Positions 20,270 through 30,287 are shown, counted from the first letter of the stretch. The stretch is 64,000 nt of DNA from Zoogloea sp. (GCA_009026175.1 WBTZ01000003.1:37981-101980); one strand, 5' to 3'. The notes: generated from the letters alone by a model not told the origin. A program made the numbers and translations.

Positions 20270-20839
20270 GTGAGCATCAAATCGGACAAATGGATCCGCC
20301 GCATGGCAGAGGGCGAGCAGAAGATGATCGAGCCCTTCGCCCCTGAGCTGGTGCGCCAGAACGAAGGCGGCAAGATCGTGTCCTACGGCACCTCGAGCTA
20401 CGGCTACGATGTGCGGGTCGCCAACGAATTCAAGATCTTCACCAACATCAACTCCACCATCGTCGATCCGAAGAACTTCGACGAGCGCAATTTCGTGGAT
20501 TTCGACGGTGATGTCTGCATCATTCCGCCGAACTCCTTCGCCCTGGCCCGCACGGTGGAGTACTTCCGCATTCCGCGCAGCGTGCTGACCGTGTGCCTGG
20601 GCAAGTCCACCTATGCGCGCTGCGGCATCATCGTCAATGTGACGCCGCTGGAGCCGGAGTGGGAGGGCCACGTGACCCTCGAGTTCTCCAACACCACCCC
20701 GCTGCCGGCGAAGATCTACGCCAACGAGGGTGTCGCCCAGATGCTCTTCTTCGAGTCCGACGAGGTGTGTGCCACCTCCTACAAGGACCGGGGTGGTAAA
20801 TATCTGGGGCAGATGGGCGTGACCCTGCCCAAAATCTGA
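20270..20839 (+). CDS. dcd: dCTP deaminase
   Basis: 189 aa, converts dCTP to dUTP for dTMP synthesis, and in this window it accompanies thyA and folA. Length equals the family norm. Recognisable segments are [15 protein letters not shown] and the catalytic-glutamate region [15 protein letters not shown]. The GTG start at 20270 has no alternative nearby that fits the family. A strong hairpin with a T-run follows the gene. Confidence 0.96.
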   Translation: MSIKSDKWIRRMAEGEQKMIEPFAPELVRQNEGGKIVSYGTSSYGYDVRVANEFKIFTNINSTIVDPKNFDERNFVDFDGDVCIIPPNSFALARTVEYFRIPRSVLTVCLGKSTYARCGIIVNVTPLEPEWEGHVTLEFSNTTPLPAKIYANEGVAQMLFFESDEVCATSYKDRGGKYLGQMGVTLPKI

Positions 20840-20867
20840 AATACTTTCGGATTAGTATCCGGACACG

Positions 20868-20911
20868 GGGCGGACCATGCGTAGGCACGCGGGTCCGCCC
20901 AAAGCTTTTTT
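20868..20911 (+). terminator. Rho-independent terminator after dcd
   Basis: GGGCGGACC (20868-20876) pairs with GGTCCGCCC (20892-20900). Inside the loop GCGT and ACGC form a further 4-bp stem. It is followed by AAAGC and six T (20906-20911). Confidence 0.8.
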
Positions 20912-20955
20912 GTTGATCCCCCCGCGTTGAAAACGGGGTTTCGAGGAGTTCGAGC

Positions 20956-23199
20956 ATGCGCTTCAATTTTCCGGTCATCGTCATCGACGAGGACTTCCGT
21001 TCGGAAAACACGTCGGGGCTGGGTATCCGCGCCCTGGCAGAAGCCATCGAGAAGGAAGGCCTGCAGGTCCTGGGGGTCACCAGCTACGGTGACCTGTCCT
21101 CCTTCGCCCAGCAGCAGAGCCGCGCCTCGACTTTCATCCTGTCCATCGACGACGAGGAGTTCTCGTCCCCGGAAGCGGCGGCCAAGGCCATCGCCGACCT
21201 GCGCGCCTTCGTCAGCGAGATCCGCCTGCGCAACGCCGACATCCCCATCTTCCTGCACGGTGAGACCCGTACCTCCCGGCACATCCCCAATGATGTGCTG
21301 CGCGAGCTGCATGGCTTCATCCACATGTACGAGGACACCCCGGAGTTCATCGCCCGCAACGTGGTGCGCGAGGCCAAGGCCTACCTGGAGTCCCTGCCGC
21401 CGCCCTTCTTCCGGGCCCTGGTCCATTACGCCTCGGACGGCTCCTACTCCTGGCACTGCCCCGGCCACTCCGGCGGCGTCGCCTTCCTGAAGAGCCCGGT
21501 GGGCCAGATGTTCCACCAGTTCTTCGGTGAGAACATGCTGCGCGCCGACGTCTGCAATGCGGTCGAGGAGCTCGGCCAGCTGCTCGACCACACCGGCCCG
21601 GTGGCTGCCTCCGAGCGCAATGCGGCGCGCATCTTCAACTGCGACCACCTGTACTTCGTCACCAACGGCACGTCCACGTCCAACAAGATCGTCTGGCACT
21701 CCACCGTGGCGCCGGGCGACATCGTGGTGGTGGACCGCAATTGCCACAAATCCATCCTCCACGCCATCATGATGACCGGCGCCATCCCGGTCTTCCTGAT
21801 GCCGACCCGCAACAACTTCGGCATCATCGGCCCGATCCCCAAGAGCGAATTCGCCTGGGAGAGCATCCAGCGCAAGATCGACGCCAACCCCTTCATCGCC
21901 GACAAGACCGCCAAGCCGCGGGTGCTGACCATCACCCAGTCCACCTACGACGGCGTGCTCTACAACGTCGAGGCGATCAAGGAAGAGCTGGATGGCAAGA
22001 TCGACACCCTGCACTTCGACGAGGCCTGGCTGCCCCACGCGGCCTTCCACGATTTCTATGGCGATTACCACGCCATCGGCGCCGACCGCCCGCGCTGCAA
22101 GGAGTCGATGATCTTCTCCACCCAGTCCACCCACAAGCTGCTGGCCGGCCTGTCCCAGGCGTCGCAGATCCTCGTGCAGGACGCGGAGGCGCAGCGCCTC
22201 GACCGGGATGTGTTCAATGAGGCCTACCTCATGCATACCTCGACCAGCCCCCAGTACGCGATCATCGCCTCCTGCGACGTGGCGGCGGCCATGATGGAGG
22301 AGCCGGGCGGCACCGCCCTGGTGGAGGAGTCCATCGCCGAGGCCCTGGACTTCCGCCGCGCCATGCGCAAGGTGGACGAGGAGTGGGGCGCCGACTGGTG
22401 GTTCAAGGTGTGGGGGCCGGATGACCTCTCCGAAGAGGGCATCGAAGAGCGCGAGGCCTGGATGCTCAAGCCCGGCGAGCGCTGGCACGGCTTCGGCAAC
22501 CTGGCCGAAGGCTTCAACATGCTCGACCCGATCAAGGCCACCATCATCACGCCGGGCCTGGACGTGGATGGCGAGTTTGCCGAGCGGGGCATCCCCGCGG
22601 CCATCGTCACCAAGTACCTGGCCGAGCACGGCGTCATCGTCGAGAAGTGCGGTCTCTATTCCTTCTTCATCATGTTCACCATCGGCATCACCAAGGGCCG
22701 CTGGAACAGCATGGTGACCGAACTGCAGCAGTTCAAGGACGATTACGACAAGAACCAGCCCCTGTGGAAGGTGCTGCCCGAGTTCGTGCAGAAGAACCCC
22801 CGCTACGAGCGGGTCGGCCTGCGCGACCTGTGCCGGGACATCCATGCGGTCTACCGTTCCAACGACGTGGCCCGCCTGACCACCGAGATGTACCTGTCCG
22901 ACATGGTGCCGGCCATGAAGCCCGCCGATGCCTTCGCCAAGATGGCCCACCGCAACATCGAGCGGGTATCCATCGACGAACTCGAAGGCCGCGTCACCAG
23001 CGTGCTGTTGACCCCCTATCCGCCGGGCATCCCCCTGCTGATCCCGGGGGAGCGCTTCAACCGGACGGTGGTGCGCTACCTCCAGTTCGCCCGCGAGTTC
23101 AACGAACGCTTCCCGGGCTTCGAGACCGACGTGCACGGCCTGGTCAAGGAGTCGCGCGACGGGCGCATCCACTACTTCGTGGATTGCGTGAAGGACTGA
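20956..23199 (+). CDS. Orn/Lys/Arg decarboxylase (PLP, inducible-type fold)
   Basis: 747 aa. The N-terminal response-regulator-like wing domain covers about 1-130. The PLP-dependent core has the Schiff-base lysine K394 in S-T-Q-S-T-H-K-L-L-A-G. The C-terminal domain ends H-Y-F-V-D-C-V-K-D. It decarboxylates a basic amino acid to a polyamine precursor (agmatine, cadaverine or putrescine) in the cytoplasm. Substrate choice between arginine, lysine and ornithine is not resolved by what I can see. Betaproteobacterial members of this length are often labelled arginine or lysine decarboxylase. No antiporter gene adjoins it, unlike acid-resistance adiA-adiC or cadBA, which argues for a biosynthetic role. 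A 19-bp perfect hairpin follows. Confidence 0.93.
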   Translation: MRFNFPVIVIDEDFRSENTSGLGIRALAEAIEKEGLQVLGVTSYGDLSSFAQQQSRASTFILSIDDEEFSSPEAAAKAIADLRAFVSEIRLRNADIPIFLHGETRTSRHIPNDVLRELHGFIHMYEDTPEFIARNVVREAKAYLESLPPPFFRALVHYASDGSYSWHCPGHSGGVAFLKSPVGQMFHQFFGENMLRADVCNAVEELGQLLDHTGPVAASERNAARIFNCDHLYFVTNGTSTSNKIVWHSTVAPGDIVVVDRNCHKSILHAIMMTGAIPVFLMPTRNNFGIIGPIPKSEFAWESIQRKIDANPFIADKTAKPRVLTITQSTYDGVLYNVEAIKEELDGKIDTLHFDEAWLPHAAFHDFYGDYHAIGADRPRCKESMIFSTQSTHKLLAGLSQASQILVQDAEAQRLDRDVFNEAYLMHTSTSPQYAIIASCDVAAAMMEEPGGTALVEESIAEALDFRRAMRKVDEEWGADWWFKVWGPDDLSEEGIEEREAWMLKPGERWHGFGNLAEGFNMLDPIKATIITPGLDVDGEFAERGIPAAIVTKYLAEHGVIVEKCGLYSFFIMFTIGITKGRWNSMVTELQQFKDDYDKNQPLWKVLPEFVQKNPRYERVGLRDLCRDIHAVYRSNDVARLTTEMYLSDMVPAMKPADAFAKMAHRNIERVSIDELEGRVTSVLLTPYPPGIPLLIPGERFNRTVVRYLQFAREFNERFPGFETDVHGLVKESRDGRIHYFVDCVKD

Positions 23200-23213
23200 G
23201 CGGAATCGATTGC

Positions 23214-23254
23214 CCCAGTAAAAACGCCGCGGACTCCGCGGCGTTTTTACTGGG
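23214..23254. terminator. Bidirectional terminator between decarboxylase and folA
   Basis: Perfect 19-bp inverted repeat, CCCAGTAAAAACGCCGCGG at 23214-23232 and its complement at 23236-23254, with a 3-base loop ACT. The A-run in one arm and T-run in the other serve transcription from both sides, as expected between convergent genes. Confidence 0.9.
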
Positions 23255-23265
23255 TGGGCAGGATG

Positions 23266-23766
23266 TCAGCGCCGCCTGTCGTAGGTGACGAAGGCGAAGG
23301 GCAGGCCGGCAGCAGACAGGTGCGTCGCCCGCTCCGCTTCCACCCATTCATCGGCCTTGAACTCGGGGAAGAAGGCGTCACCCGCGTACGCCTGGTCGAT
23401 CTCGGTGAGGATCAGCCGGTCGGCCAGGGGCAGGGCCTGGCGGTACAGCTCGGCACCCCCGATCACGAAGGCGATGTCCGCATCGCCGGCTGCCGCGAGG
23501 GCGGCCTGCAGGCTGCCGACCACCGTGCCACCCGCCGCGCTGTAGCGGGCATTGCGGCTGACCACGATGTTGTTGCGGCCGGGCAGGGGGCGGAAGGCGT
23601 CGGGCAGAGACTCCCAGGTCTTGCGGCCCATGATCACCGGCTTGCCGCGGGTGGTCTCGCGGAAATGCTTCATGTCTTCCGGCAGGTGCCAGGGCAGGCG
23701 GTTGTCGATGCCGATCACGCGGCCCTTGCCGCAGGCCGCGATCAGGGCGAGGAGGGGCGTGCTCAC
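23266..23766 (-). CDS. folA: Dihydrofolate reductase
   Basis: 166 aa, reduces dihydrofolate to tetrahydrofolate. Recognisable landmarks are the early [10 protein letters not shown], the substrate-loop [10 protein letters not shown] and G-R-K-T-W-E-S-L-P, followed by I-V-V-S-R-N. The start is a GTG at 23766 whose GTGA overlaps the thyA stop, so translation is coupled to thyA. That is the usual functional pair, because thymidylate synthase produces dihydrofolate. Transcription ends at the strong hairpin just downstream. Confidence 0.96.
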   Translation of the reverse strand: MSTPLLALIAACGKGRVIGIDNRLPWHLPEDMKHFRETTRGKPVIMGRKTWESLPDAFRPLPGRNNIVVSRNARYSAAGGTVVGSLQAALAAAGDADIAFVIGGAELYRQALPLADRLILTEIDQAYAGDAFFPEFKADEWVEAERATHLSAAGLPFAFVTYDRRR

Positions 23767-24557
23767 ACCGCCACCGGCGCCGAGATGTGCGGGTGCGGAT
23801 CGTAGCCCTCGAGGGTGAAGTCCTCGAACTTGAAGGCGAAGATGTCCTTCACCTCCGGGTTGATGCGCAGGGTGGGCAGGGCGCGGGGCTCCCGGGAGAG
23901 CTGCAGTTTCGTCTGCTCCAGGTGGTTCAGGTACAGGTGGCAGTCGCCACCCGTCCAGACGAAGTCGCCCGGCTCATAGCCGCAGACCTGGGCCACCATC
24001 AGGGTGAACAGGGCGTAGCTGGCGATGTTGAAGGGCACGCCCAGGAAGATGTCGGCGCTGCGCTGGTACAGCTGGCAGGACAACTTGCCGCCGGCCACGT
24101 AGAACTGGAACAGGGCGTGGCAGGGCGGCAGGGCCATGCGGTCCACCTCCGACGGGTTCCAGGCCGACACGATGTGGCGGCGCGAGTCCGGGTTCTTCTT
24201 GAGGGCTTCCACGAGCTGGCTGATCTGGTCGATGCTGCGCCCGTCCGGGGCTTCCCAGCGACGCCACTGCTTGCCATACACCGGGCCCAGCTCGCCATTC
24301 TCGTCGGCCCACTCGTCCCAGATCGAGACCCCGTTGTCCTTGAGGTAGCGGATGTTGGTGTCGCCCCTCAGGAACCACAGCAGTTCGTGGATGATCGAGC
24401 GGGTGTGCAGCTTCTTGGTGGTGAGCAGCGGGAAGCCCTCGGCCAGGTCGAAGCGCATCTGCCAGCCAAAGACCGACAGGGTGCCGGTGCCGGTGCGGTC
24501 ATCCTTGCGGTGGCCGCGTTCCGCCACGTGGCGCATGAGTTCAAGGTACTGGCGCAT
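23763..24557 (-). CDS. thyA: Thymidylate synthase
   Basis: 264 aa, identical to the usual length of the enterobacterial-type enzyme. It methylates dUMP to dTMP with methylene-tetrahydrofolate. The catalytic cysteine is C146 in L-P-P-C-H-A. Other landmarks are D-R-T-G-T-G-T-L-S near the N-terminus, [13 protein letters not shown] and the Y-D-P-H-P end. The ATG at 24557 (M-R-Q-Y-L-E-L-M) was chosen over a frame open for another 68 codons, because the family begins there. The stop overlaps the folA start. Confidence 0.97.
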   Translation of the reverse strand: MRQYLELMRHVAERGHRKDDRTGTGTLSVFGWQMRFDLAEGFPLLTTKKLHTRSIIHELLWFLRGDTNIRYLKDNGVSIWDEWADENGELGPVYGKQWRRWEAPDGRSIDQISQLVEALKKNPDSRRHIVSAWNPSEVDRMALPPCHALFQFYVAGGKLSCQLYQRSADIFLGVPFNIASYALFTLMVAQVCGYEPGDFVWTGGDCHLYLNHLEQTKLQLSREPRALPTLRINPEVKDIFAFKFEDFTLEGYDPHPHISAPVAV

Positions 24558-24735
24558 GATTCCGGGGCTGGAGAAGTGTAGGGGCGCAAGTCTACCCGAT
24601 GCAGGGCCCGGGGCGGAATGTGGTCGACATGCCGCATGGCGGGGAGTGCCCGACATGGGCATAGGGGCTTGTGCTAACATCGCCGGGCATAAATCAACGA
24701 TCTCGATCAGGCCGTCAGGGAGGCGCAGCGCAGTC

Positions 24736-26199
24736 ATGGAGGGGGGCATCGTGGTCCACAATCAGCATCCTCTTCTGGAGCCCGCTCAACTCCGGCAGGC
24801 GCTCACTGACATCGCGACCAGCGCGGCCCCCACGGCCATCGTCGAGCTCATCCGCTGGCTCGATTCATTCCAGTACGAGGCCGAGCTGCCCATTGCCGAG
24901 CTGGCCCGCCTGGTGGTGGTGCTCGATGAGGCGGCCCAGCCCCAGTTGCGTCAGGCCGCGGGGCTCTACCTGTCCAATGCCTTCGGCTCGCGAAGCCTGC
25001 GCTACAAGGCGCTCGGCAAGGATTTCTATGCCAGCCTGGGGCGTGCCTACGATCTGGTGCTGGACGGGCTGGCGACGGACTTCGCTCTGCCTGCCGACGA
25101 CCCCCTGCGTGCCGAGATCCGCCTGCGTACCGTGCGCAGCGCGGCGGGCGAGATGAAATGGGCTGCATTCGACTATCACGGCCTGCCCGACGATGTCTGG
25201 CTGCGGGCCGGGCAGGCGTTCCGCGATGCGCATGACGTCGGCGGGCTCAACATGCCCATCAACATCCGCGAGGGCAGGGAGACCCGTTCCACCATCCAGC
25301 GGGAGTTCGTGCGTCTGGTCGCCCTGCACTGCGCCAGTCTCGATCAGTTGTCTCCCGAACGCATCGAGGCCACGGACAAGCTGGTGCGTTACCTGCAGCA
25401 TGCCCTGGATCTGAGTGCCGAACCGCTGGCCGGCAGCCAGTTTGCGGTGGATCTGGACAAGCTGGCGCCCCCGCGCCGCTGCCTGGCCCTGCCTGAATCG
25501 CCCTCCGGGGGCTTGCGCTTCTTCCGTCCGGGGGATGCCTTGCCGGCCCTCGACGAACTGGCCCGCACCCTGGCGGAGGCCTCCTCGGCGCCGGCCTTCG
25601 CCGGGCTCAGCCTGCCTTCGGTCACCGCTACCGTCCGGCATCTGGCGCGCCAGTGGGGGCCTCAGCCGCCGATGCGCCAGTTCCGCCGCCATGTCGTGCA
25701 GGGCCAGTTGTCCCTGGCGACCGGGCTGGGTTTCATCCGCTCCCAGTTGTCCGGCGATGCCCTGCTGCGCCCGGCGGCGGCATGGACCCTGCTGGATGCG
25801 AGCCGTAACGGCTTTGGCGTCCAGTCCGCCCTGCATGACCCGGATGTTTGCCGCGTGGGCGCCCTGGTCGGGGCCCACGTGGGGGAAACCGGGCGCTGGG
25901 TGCTCGCCCTGGTGAGGCGGGTCCGCTTTGATGACGGGGCACGGGTCTCGGTCGGGCTGCAGACGATCTCCAGCGATCCCCAGCAGGTGGTGCTGGACGA
26001 CGGCCAGCGCAGCTGGATCGGCATCCTGTGCGAGCCGGCTGTGCGCGGGCGTAGCGTTCGGGTGGTGTGCGAGCCCGGCTTCATGCGGGCGGGGGGGCAG
26101 GTCTTTGCCCGCCTGGGAACGCGGATGCTCAAGCTCGAGCCGGGCGGTGCCGTGGCTGGCGGGCCCGGCTACCAGATCTCGTCCTGCGCCGTAGTGTAA
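24736..26199 (+). CDS. Uncharacterised 487-aa cytoplasmic protein
   Basis: No signal peptide or transmembrane helix is visible. The N-terminal three-quarters is helical and rich in Ala, Leu and Arg. The C-terminal 100 residues are rich in beta-prone segments with alternating Val and Gly (for example S-V-G-L-Q-T-I-S and R-S-V-R-V-V-C-E-P), which resembles a small beta-barrel such as PilZ. I could not find a convincing PilZ R-x-x-x-R plus D-x-S-x-x-G pair, so I do not claim one. Start: the ATG at 24736, with the GTG at 24751 as alternative because GGAGGGGGG lies just before it. The gene is divergent from thyA and upstream of the leuA leader region. Confidence 0.72.
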   Translation: MEGGIVVHNQHPLLEPAQLRQALTDIATSAAPTAIVELIRWLDSFQYEAELPIAELARLVVVLDEAAQPQLRQAAGLYLSNAFGSRSLRYKALGKDFYASLGRAYDLVLDGLATDFALPADDPLRAEIRLRTVRSAAGEMKWAAFDYHGLPDDVWLRAGQAFRDAHDVGGLNMPINIREGRETRSTIQREFVRLVALHCASLDQLSPERIEATDKLVRYLQHALDLSAEPLAGSQFAVDLDKLAPPRRCLALPESPSGGLRFFRPGDALPALDELARTLAEASSAPAFAGLSLPSVTATVRHLARQWGPQPPMRQFRRHVVQGQLSLATGLGFIRSQLSGDALLRPAAAWTLLDASRNGFGVQSALHDPDVCRVGALVGAHVGETGRWVLALVRRVRFDDGARVSVGLQTISSDPQQVVLDDGQRSWIGILCEPAVRGRSVRVVCEPGFMRAGGQVFARLGTRMLKLEPGGAVAGGPGYQISSCAVV

Positions 26200-26238
26200 G
26201 GGCAGCCCAGGATAGCCATTTTTTATCGGGATCAATGA

Positions 26239-26266
26239 TTGACGCGATTGCGCAAGTCCTGATACT
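26239..26266 (+). promoter_or_regulatory. Candidate sigma-70 promoter of the leuA leader
   Basis: TTGACG at 26239-26244 (five of six to the -35 consensus), a 16-base spacer, then GATACT at 26261-26266 (four of six to the -10). The predicted start point would be about 26273-26276. That coincides with the ATG of the first leucine-rich ORF, so that ORF would be read from a nearly leaderless RNA if this is the promoter. Confidence 0.45.
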
Positions 26267-26275
26267 GTTTTGCCC

Positions 26276-26347
26276 ATGACCTCCTCGCAACAGACCAATC
26301 TCTTCTCCCTACTGGCCCTCTCCGGGCTGGGTCTGCTGCTGCCCTAA
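26276..26347 (+). CDS. Leucine-rich putative leader peptide 1 upstream of leuA
   Basis: Twenty-three residues with eight leucines (M-T-S-S-Q-Q-T-N, then L-F-S-L-L-A-L and G-L-G-L-L-L-P). It includes three consecutive Leu codons near the end and one rare CTA. A small hairpin (TGCCC-TAAC-GGGCA, 26340-26353) spans its stop codon, and a C-rich, G-poor stretch follows. Leucine-codon clusters ahead of a leucine biosynthesis gene are the hallmark of attenuation control. There is no ribosome site upstream of the ATG. Confidence 0.5.
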   Translation: MTSSQQTNLFSLLALSGLGLLLP

Positions 26348-26439
26348 CGGGCACACATCTCTTCCCCCTCCTGTTGTCGTTCCCTGTCGCCCATCCGGGC
26401 GAATTGCGTCCTCACACGCTTGCTGAACGGAGTCTTGCC

Positions 26440-26583
26440 ATGAACACGCTGAATCTTGCCCTGCTGTCCCTACGACTGCGCCCCGGTTGCCAGGCCACGA
26501 GCCCGCGGCAGTCTGGCAGCCCTGCGTCCGCATCCGAACACCCGAACCGTTTCCGACGAAAGCAAAGGACAAGATCATGTTGA
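26440..26583 (+). CDS. Second leucine-rich short ORF overlapping the leuA start
   Basis: 47 codons. The first thirteen residues contain six leucines ([13 protein letters not shown]), including a rare CTA, and the rest is Ser/Arg/Pro-rich without domain character. It has a good ACGGAG ribosome site 7 bases before the ATG. Its TGA (26581-26583) lies just inside leuA, overlapping the leuA ATG at 26577 in another frame, so ribosomes ending here could re-initiate at leuA. It may be a coupling or sensing leader ORF. It is unlikely to encode a functional protein. Confidence 0.5.
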   Translation: MNTLNLALLSLRLRPGCQATSPRQSGSPASASEHPNRFRRKQRTRSC

Positions 26584-28277
26584 AGAACCCGAACACCAAG
26601 TACTCCGCCTTTCCCCCGGTCGCCCTCGCCGACCGTCAGTGGCCCGCCCGCACGATCACCCATCCGCCGATCTGGATGAGCACCGATCTCCGCGACGGCA
26701 ATCAGGCCCTCTTCGAACCCATGGATGCCGCCCGCAAGTTGCGCATGTTCCGCAAGCTCGTGGCGATCGGCTTCAAGGAGATCGAAGTCGCTTTCCCCTC
26801 CGCTTCCCAGACCGATTTCGACTTCGTCCGCCATCTCATCGAGCAGGGCGAGATCCCCGACGACGTGACCATCGAGGTCCTCAGCCAGGCCCGGGAACAC
26901 CTCATCCGCCGCACCATGGCGTCTCTCCGTGGCGCCCGCCGGGCCATCGTGCACATCTACAACGCCACGTCGCCGGTGTTCCGTGAGACGGTGTTCGGCA
27001 TGAGCAAGGACGAGGTCAAGGCCCTTGCCGTGTCCAGCGTGCGCCTCGTCAAGGAGCTCGCCGCCAGCCAGCCGGAGACCGAGTGGGTGCTCCAGTACAG
27101 TCCGGAGACCTTCACCGCCACCGAGCTCGACTTCGCCAGGGAAGTCTGTGACGCCGTGGTGGCCGAGTGGGACCCGCAGCCGGGCGAGAAGGTCATCATC
27201 AACCTCCCCTCCACGGTCGAGGTGGCGATGCCCAACGTCTATGCGGACCAGATCGAGTGGATGCATCGCAATCTCGCCAGGCGCGACCAGATCGTGCTCA
27301 GCGTACACCCCCACAACGACCGGGGGACCGCCGCGGCTGCCGCCGAGATGGCCATGCTCGCAGGGGCCGACCGGGTCGAGGGCTGCCTCTTCGGCAACGG
27401 AGAGCGCACCGGCAACGTGGACGTGGTGACCCTCGCCCTCAACATGTATACGCAGGGCATCCACCCTGGCCTCGACTTCTCCGACATCAACGATGTGGCC
27501 CGGGTGGCCGAGGAGTGCACCCAGTTGCCGATCCATCCCCGCCATCCCTATGTGGGTGATCTCGTGTTCACGGCGTTCTCCGGCTCGCACCAGGACGCCA
27601 TCAAGAAGGGCTTCGAGGTGCAGCAGGCGGATGCCCTCTGGGCCGTGCCCTACATGCCGGTGGATCCGGCCGATCTCGGCCGGACCTACGATTCGGTGAT
27701 TCGGGTGAACAGCCAGTCCGGCAAGGGCGGCGTGGCCCACTTGCTCCAGACCGTGTATGGGCTTGTGATGCCGCGTCGCATGCAGGTGGAGTTCAGCGCT
27801 GCGGTGCAGTGCCTCACCGATGAGACCGGCCAGGAGGTGGATGCCCACCAGTTGTGGAATCTCTTCAGCCGCGAATACCTCGAGGCCGCTGCACCCGTGC
27901 GCTACATGGGGCATCACCTTTATGAGGCGGGCGAGCGCCAGGGCATCCGCCTTGAGGTCGAGGTCGGCGGGCGTCGAATGGAGATCTGCGGTGAAGGTAA
28001 CGGCCCCGTGGAGGCGGCCGTGGCGGCCCTCCGCATGCCGATCCGGGTGCAGAGCTTCGAGGAGCGCTCGATGGGTGAGGGGGCCGATGCCGCCGCGATG
28101 GCGATGATCGAGGTGGCCATGGAAGGCGTGGCCGGCAGCACCTTCGGCGCCGGCATGGACCGCAGCACGGTGACGGCGTCGATCCGTGCCATCGTCAGTG
28201 CGGCCAACCGCATCCGTGCCCGGCAGGGCAGCGGGGCGGTATCGGTGGAGACGCTCTTCGCCGACTGTGCAGCCTGA
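26577..28277 (+). CDS. leuA: 2-isopropylmalate synthase, long type
   Basis: 566 aa, condenses acetyl-CoA with 2-oxoisovalerate, the first committed step to leucine. This is the long LeuA class (about 560 aa, with N-terminal extension), distinct from the 510-aa class. The TIM-barrel has D-L-R-D-G-N-Q-A-L near residue 41 and the metal-binding H-P-H-N-D-R-G at about 243. The C-terminal regulatory domain (about 435-566) should give leucine feedback inhibition. The ATG at 26577 gives the family start M-L-K-N-P-N-T-K-Y. The neighbours are not other leu genes, so this is a lone leuA. Confidence 0.96.
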   Translation: MLKNPNTKYSAFPPVALADRQWPARTITHPPIWMSTDLRDGNQALFEPMDAARKLRMFRKLVAIGFKEIEVAFPSASQTDFDFVRHLIEQGEIPDDVTIEVLSQAREHLIRRTMASLRGARRAIVHIYNATSPVFRETVFGMSKDEVKALAVSSVRLVKELAASQPETEWVLQYSPETFTATELDFAREVCDAVVAEWDPQPGEKVIINLPSTVEVAMPNVYADQIEWMHRNLARRDQIVLSVHPHNDRGTAAAAAEMAMLAGADRVEGCLFGNGERTGNVDVVTLALNMYTQGIHPGLDFSDINDVARVAEECTQLPIHPRHPYVGDLVFTAFSGSHQDAIKKGFEVQQADALWAVPYMPVDPADLGRTYDSVIRVNSQSGKGGVAHLLQTVYGLVMPRRMQVEFSAAVQCLTDETGQEVDAHQLWNLFSREYLEAAAPVRYMGHHLYEAGERQGIRLEVEVGGRRMEICGEGNGPVEAAVAALRMPIRVQSFEERSMGEGADAAAMAMIEVAMEGVAGSTFGAGMDRSTVTASIRAIVSAANRIRARQGSGAVSVETLFADCAA

Positions 28278-28296
28278 CGCGTGAGCTGCTGAAACA

Positions 28297-28324
28297 CAAA
28301 GGGCCGGGAATTCCCGGCCCTTTG
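28297..28324. terminator. Bidirectional terminator between leuA and metY
   Basis: CAAAGGGCCGGG (28297-28308) and its perfect complement CCCGGCCCTTTG (28313-28324) with an AATT loop. It lies 19 bases after the leuA stop, and convergent metY ends 20 bases beyond it. Confidence 0.85.
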
Positions 28325-28344
28325 CTTTGGCGCAGGACGCGGGC

Positions 28345-29628
28345 TTACACCGCGGCCAGGGCCTGGTCCAGGTCGGCCAGGATGTCGTCGATGTGCTCGA
28401 TCCCGATGGACAGGCGGACCATGTCTTCCGACACGCCGGCCTTCTTCATCTCTTCTGGCGACAGCTGGCGATGGGTGGTGGAGGCCGGATGGCAGGCCAG
28501 GCTCTTGCTGTCGCCGATGTTCACCAGGCGGGTCACCAGCTTGAGGGCGTCCTGGAAGCGGCCGCCGGCTGCCTTGCCGTCACCGTCGGCGCTCTTCACG
28601 CCGAAGTTCAGGATGCCGGAGGCGCGGCCGCCCATGTACTTCTCGACCAGCGCATGGTCGGGGTGGTCGGGCAGGCCGGCGTAGTTGACCCAGGCCACCT
28701 TGGCGTGGCCCTTCAGGAATTCGGCCACCTTCAGGGTGCTCTCGCAGATCCGGTCCATGCGCAGGGCCAGGGTCTCGACCCCTTGCAGGATCAGGAAGGC
28801 GTTGAAGGGGCTGATCGCCGCGCCCATGTTGCGCAGGGGCACCACCCGGGCACGGCCGATGAAGGCCGCCGGGCCGAGGGCCTCGGTATAGACCACGCCG
28901 TGATAAGACACATCCGGCTCGTTCAGGCGGCGGAAGCGCTCCTTGTGTTCGGCCCAGGGGAACTTGCCGCTGTCGACGATGATGCCGCCGATGGAGGTGC
29001 CGTGGCCGCCCAGATACTTGGTGAGCGAATGCACCACGATGTCCGCGCCGTGCTCGATGGGGCGGCACAGGTAGGGGGAGGGCACGGTGTTGTCCACGAT
29101 CAGCGGGATGCCGTGGGCGTGGGCGATGGCGGCGAGGGCCTCGAAATCGGTGATGTTGCCCAGCGGGTTACCGACGGATTCGCAGTAGATGGCCTTGGTC
29201 CGTTCGTCGATCAGCGGCGCGAAGGAGGCCGGGTCGCGGTAGTCGGCGAAGCGCACCTGGATGCCGATCTGCGGCAGGGTGTGGGCGAACAGGTTGTAGG
29301 TGCCGCCATACAGGGTGGAGGCGGAGACGATGTTGTCGCCGGCTTCGGCGATGGTCTGGATCGCGTAGGTGATGGCCGCCATGCCCGAGGCCAGGGCGAG
29401 GCCGGCGATGCCGCCTTCCATGGCCGCCACGCGGGCTTCGAGCACCGCCTGGGTGGGATTCATGATGCGGGTGTAGATGTTGCCGGCCACCTTCAGGTCG
29501 AACAGGTCGGCGCCGTGTTGGGTGTCGTCGAAAGCGTAGGAGGTGGTCTGGTAGATCGGCACGGCCACCGCCTTGGTGGTCGGATCCGGGCTGTAGCCAC
29601 CGTGGACGGCGAGTGTCTCGAGTTTCAT
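28345..29628 (-). CDS. metY: O-acetylhomoserine aminocarboxypropyltransferase (sulfhydrylase)
   Basis: 427 aa, PLP enzyme of the Cys/Met metabolism family. It makes homocysteine directly from O-acetylhomoserine and sulfide. The Schiff-base lysine is in [10 protein letters not shown] near residue 205. The N-terminus [10 protein letters not shown] and the length of about 425-430 residues favour MetY over MetB/MetC (about 380). O-succinylhomoserine sulfhydrylase (MetZ) is the main alternative but is usually nearer 400 aa. The ATG at 29628 has GGAGA about 9 bases upstream. It is monocistronic. Confidence 0.92.
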   Translation of the reverse strand: MKLETLAVHGGYSPDPTTKAVAVPIYQTTSYAFDDTQHGADLFDLKVAGNIYTRIMNPTQAVLEARVAAMEGGIAGLALASGMAAITYAIQTIAEAGDNIVSASTLYGGTYNLFAHTLPQIGIQVRFADYRDPASFAPLIDERTKAIYCESVGNPLGNITDFEALAAIAHAHGIPLIVDNTVPSPYLCRPIEHGADIVVHSLTKYLGGHGTSIGGIIVDSGKFPWAEHKERFRRLNEPDVSYHGVVYTEALGPAAFIGRARVVPLRNMGAAISPFNAFLILQGVETLALRMDRICESTLKVAEFLKGHAKVAWVNYAGLPDHPDHALVEKYMGGRASGILNFGVKSADGDGKAAGGRFQDALKLVTRLVNIGDSKSLACHPASTTHRQLSPEEMKKAGVSEDMVRLSIGIEHIDDILADLDQALAAV

Positions 29629-29832
29629 GCTGTTTTTCTCCGATTGAAATCAATGGGTGCGTCGGGGCAGGGCTTATGCCTGATTCATGTTCAGGGTTTT
29701 CCCTGATCGAAATCCGGGATTCGTCACCTACCCGCGCGATCCTCGGTTGCCGATAATACTCAAAGTCCCATGCATGCCGCTGGTTTTTGGCAATGACGCG
29801 GGACAATACAACTACAAGACTGGAGGAGAGAC

Positions 29833-30255
29833 ATGGAACTCAAGGGGCGCAATGCTACCTGGCTGGAACTTGCCGTGGCGCCGCTCTGGCGCCTGGGGCA
29901 GACGCGGGTGCGGATCCACAGCCTCAGTGGGGGGCGCGAATGCTGTGTGGGCATCACGGTTGACGAGCGTTGGCTGTGCGCCAATGACGGCCGCCTGACG
30001 GTGTTCGGCTGCCGTGACTCGGCGACGCGTTTTCTCGAATTGCTGCGTATCGACCACCTGGAGGAGGGGCCGGAGGCAAGCCTGCCTGGCAGCTGTTCCG
30101 ATCCGCTGGGGGTGCAATGCCTGCGGCTGGGGGCTCGGGGCGTGCTTCAGGAGTGCGATGGTGGTGTGTCGCGGTCGGGCAGAGGTGGCCCGGAGCGCAT
30201 CATGATCCGCTCGAAGCCGCAGCGGGCCACCTTCGAGCGGGATTTCATGCGCTGA
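29833..30255 (+). CDS. Uncharacterised 140-aa protein
   Basis: No signal peptide or membrane helix. The N-terminal half is beta-prone (V-R-I-H-S-L-S-G-G-R-E-C-C-V-G-I-T-V) with a vicinal Cys-Cys pair. The C-terminal half has many Arg and Gly and ends K-P-Q-R-A-T-F-E-R-D-F-M-R. The ATG follows a strong GGAGGAGAG site. A hairpin follows the gene, so it appears monocistronic, and it is divergent from metY. I do not recognise the family. The basic tail suggests but does not show nucleic acid contact. Confidence 0.68.
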   Translation: MELKGRNATWLELAVAPLWRLGQTRVRIHSLSGGRECCVGITVDERWLCANDGRLTVFGCRDSATRFLELLRIDHLEEGPEASLPGSCSDPLGVQCLRLGARGVLQECDGGVSRSGRGGPERIMIRSKPQRATFERDFMR

Positions 30256-30287
30256 CACGCTGATTTGCCGTTTCGGCAGTACCGCCT

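Noticed and set aside
24736-26199. PilZ domain call for the 487-aa protein
   Set aside because: The R-x-x-x-R and D/N-x-S-x-x-G motifs needed for c-di-GMP binding could not be located.
29629-29832. SAM riboswitch or other methionine control element before metY
   Set aside because: The 200 bases upstream of metY do not show the expected conserved stems or core bases on either strand.
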